Below, one piece after another: positions 6,101 to 6,387 of a stretch of DNA of 6,387 nt (its first letter is position 1; each line of letters opens with the position of its first letter). The notes below the pieces were generated by a model that ran no database searches, had not been told where the DNA came from, and was given only the letters and a program-made list of their open reading frames with translations. This stretch comes from an uncultured Erysipelotrichaceae bacterium (lineage in GTDB: Bacteria; Bacillota_I; Bacilli_A; Erysipelotrichales; Erysipelotrichaceae), in the NCBI GenBank assembly GCA_902766675.1, contig CACXEN010000005.1, positions 1 through 6,387 of the forward strand. Direction: 5' to 3'. Both the position numbers and the translations under genes were made by a program.

Positions 6101-6387
6101 ATGAAAAAGGTAATCGGTATCGTTGAAGACGAAAAGGATTTAAACGAATTAGTAAAAAGATATTTAGAAAAAGAAGGGTATGTAGTAAAGGCATATTTAA
6201 CTTTTGATGAAGCAAGCCAACATACAAATGACGATGATATTTTATTGTGGATATTAGATATCATGTTAGGGAATAAAAGTGGCTTTGATTTAATCGAACA
6301 AATTCGTGCATATGCGCCAGAAGTACCAGTTATTTTCATGTCTGCTAGAGATAAAGAGTTCGATCGTATCATCGGTTTAGAAAAGGG
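6101..6387 (+). CDS. Response regulator, receiver domain (3' partial)
   Basis: The first 95 residues of a two-component response regulator; the frame is open to the window edge. The receiver domain shows the acidic pocket Glu9-Asp10-Glu11 (GIVEDEKDL), the phosphate-accepting Asp53 (WILDIMLGNKSGFDLI) and the switch residue Ser81 (PVIFMSARDKEFDRI). The conserved Lys expected about 20-25 residues later and any output domain lie outside the window. The receiver style (DIML, SARD, GLEKG) resembles the OmpR/PhoB family, so a winged-helix DNA-binding domain and a downstream histidine kinase are expected but not seen. ATG 6101 is the only possible start: the frame has a TAA at 6089-6091 and no start codon between. 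There is no proper ribosome binding site, only GAGAG ending one base before the ATG. It probably has its own promoter, because a strong terminator precedes it. Confidence 0.92.
   Translation, partial: MKKVIGIVEDEKDLNELVKRYLEKEGYVVKAYLTFDEASQHTNDDDILLWILDIMLGNKSGFDLIEQIRAYAPEVPVIFMSARDKEFDRIIGLEK

Noticed and set aside
5956..6372. Minus-strand open frame of 138 codons opposite the glmM end and the response regulator
   Set aside because: It crosses a strong terminator and two well-supported plus-strand genes, and its translation is low-complexity Phe/Ser/Ile typical of an antisense shadow.

Overview
The window is AT-rich DNA with strong AGGAGG-type ribosome binding sites, tightly packed genes and short rho-independent terminators. 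This fits a low-GC Gram-positive bacterium (Bacillota). The gene style, including a CdaA with a long charged tail, would suit an Erysipelotrichia-like gut organism, but that is an inference and not proven by anything here.

Layout: (1) Bases 1-231 hold the 3' end of a gene for a charged coiled-coil protein. It closes with a hairpin terminator that overlaps its stop codon. (2) Bases 256-936 on the minus strand encode a Prx6-type peroxiredoxin that converges on gene 1. (3) A 148-base AT-rich divergent spacer (937-1084) with inverted repeats separates the peroxiredoxin from an AraC-family regulator (1085-1942, plus strand). (4) A promoter with an extended -10 at 1949-1977 leads into a three-gene operon, cdaA-cdaR-glmM (2002-6051). 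This is the classical cyclic di-AMP synthesis and peptidoglycan precursor cluster. cdaA and cdaR overlap by 4 bases, and cdaR and glmM are 1 base apart. (5) A strong terminator follows glmM. Just after it a response regulator begins at 6101 and runs off the window.

How the genes work together: CdaA makes c-di-AMP at the membrane, CdaR is its membrane-anchored partner with extracellular YbbR domains, and GlmM makes glucosamine-1-phosphate for the cell wall and in studied Firmicutes binds and restrains CdaA. The operon itself is well known. What is unusual is that CdaA carries about 170 extra charged residues after its cyclase domain and CdaR carries about 50 extra charged residues before its membrane helix, so both additions would lie in the cytoplasm. 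The other points of interest are the response regulator, whose -10 element is placed for a leaderless mRNA, and the divergent peroxiredoxin/AraC spacer with its symmetrical repeats. I see no mobile element, CRISPR array, tRNA or rRNA. No stretch over 300 bases lacks a gene.
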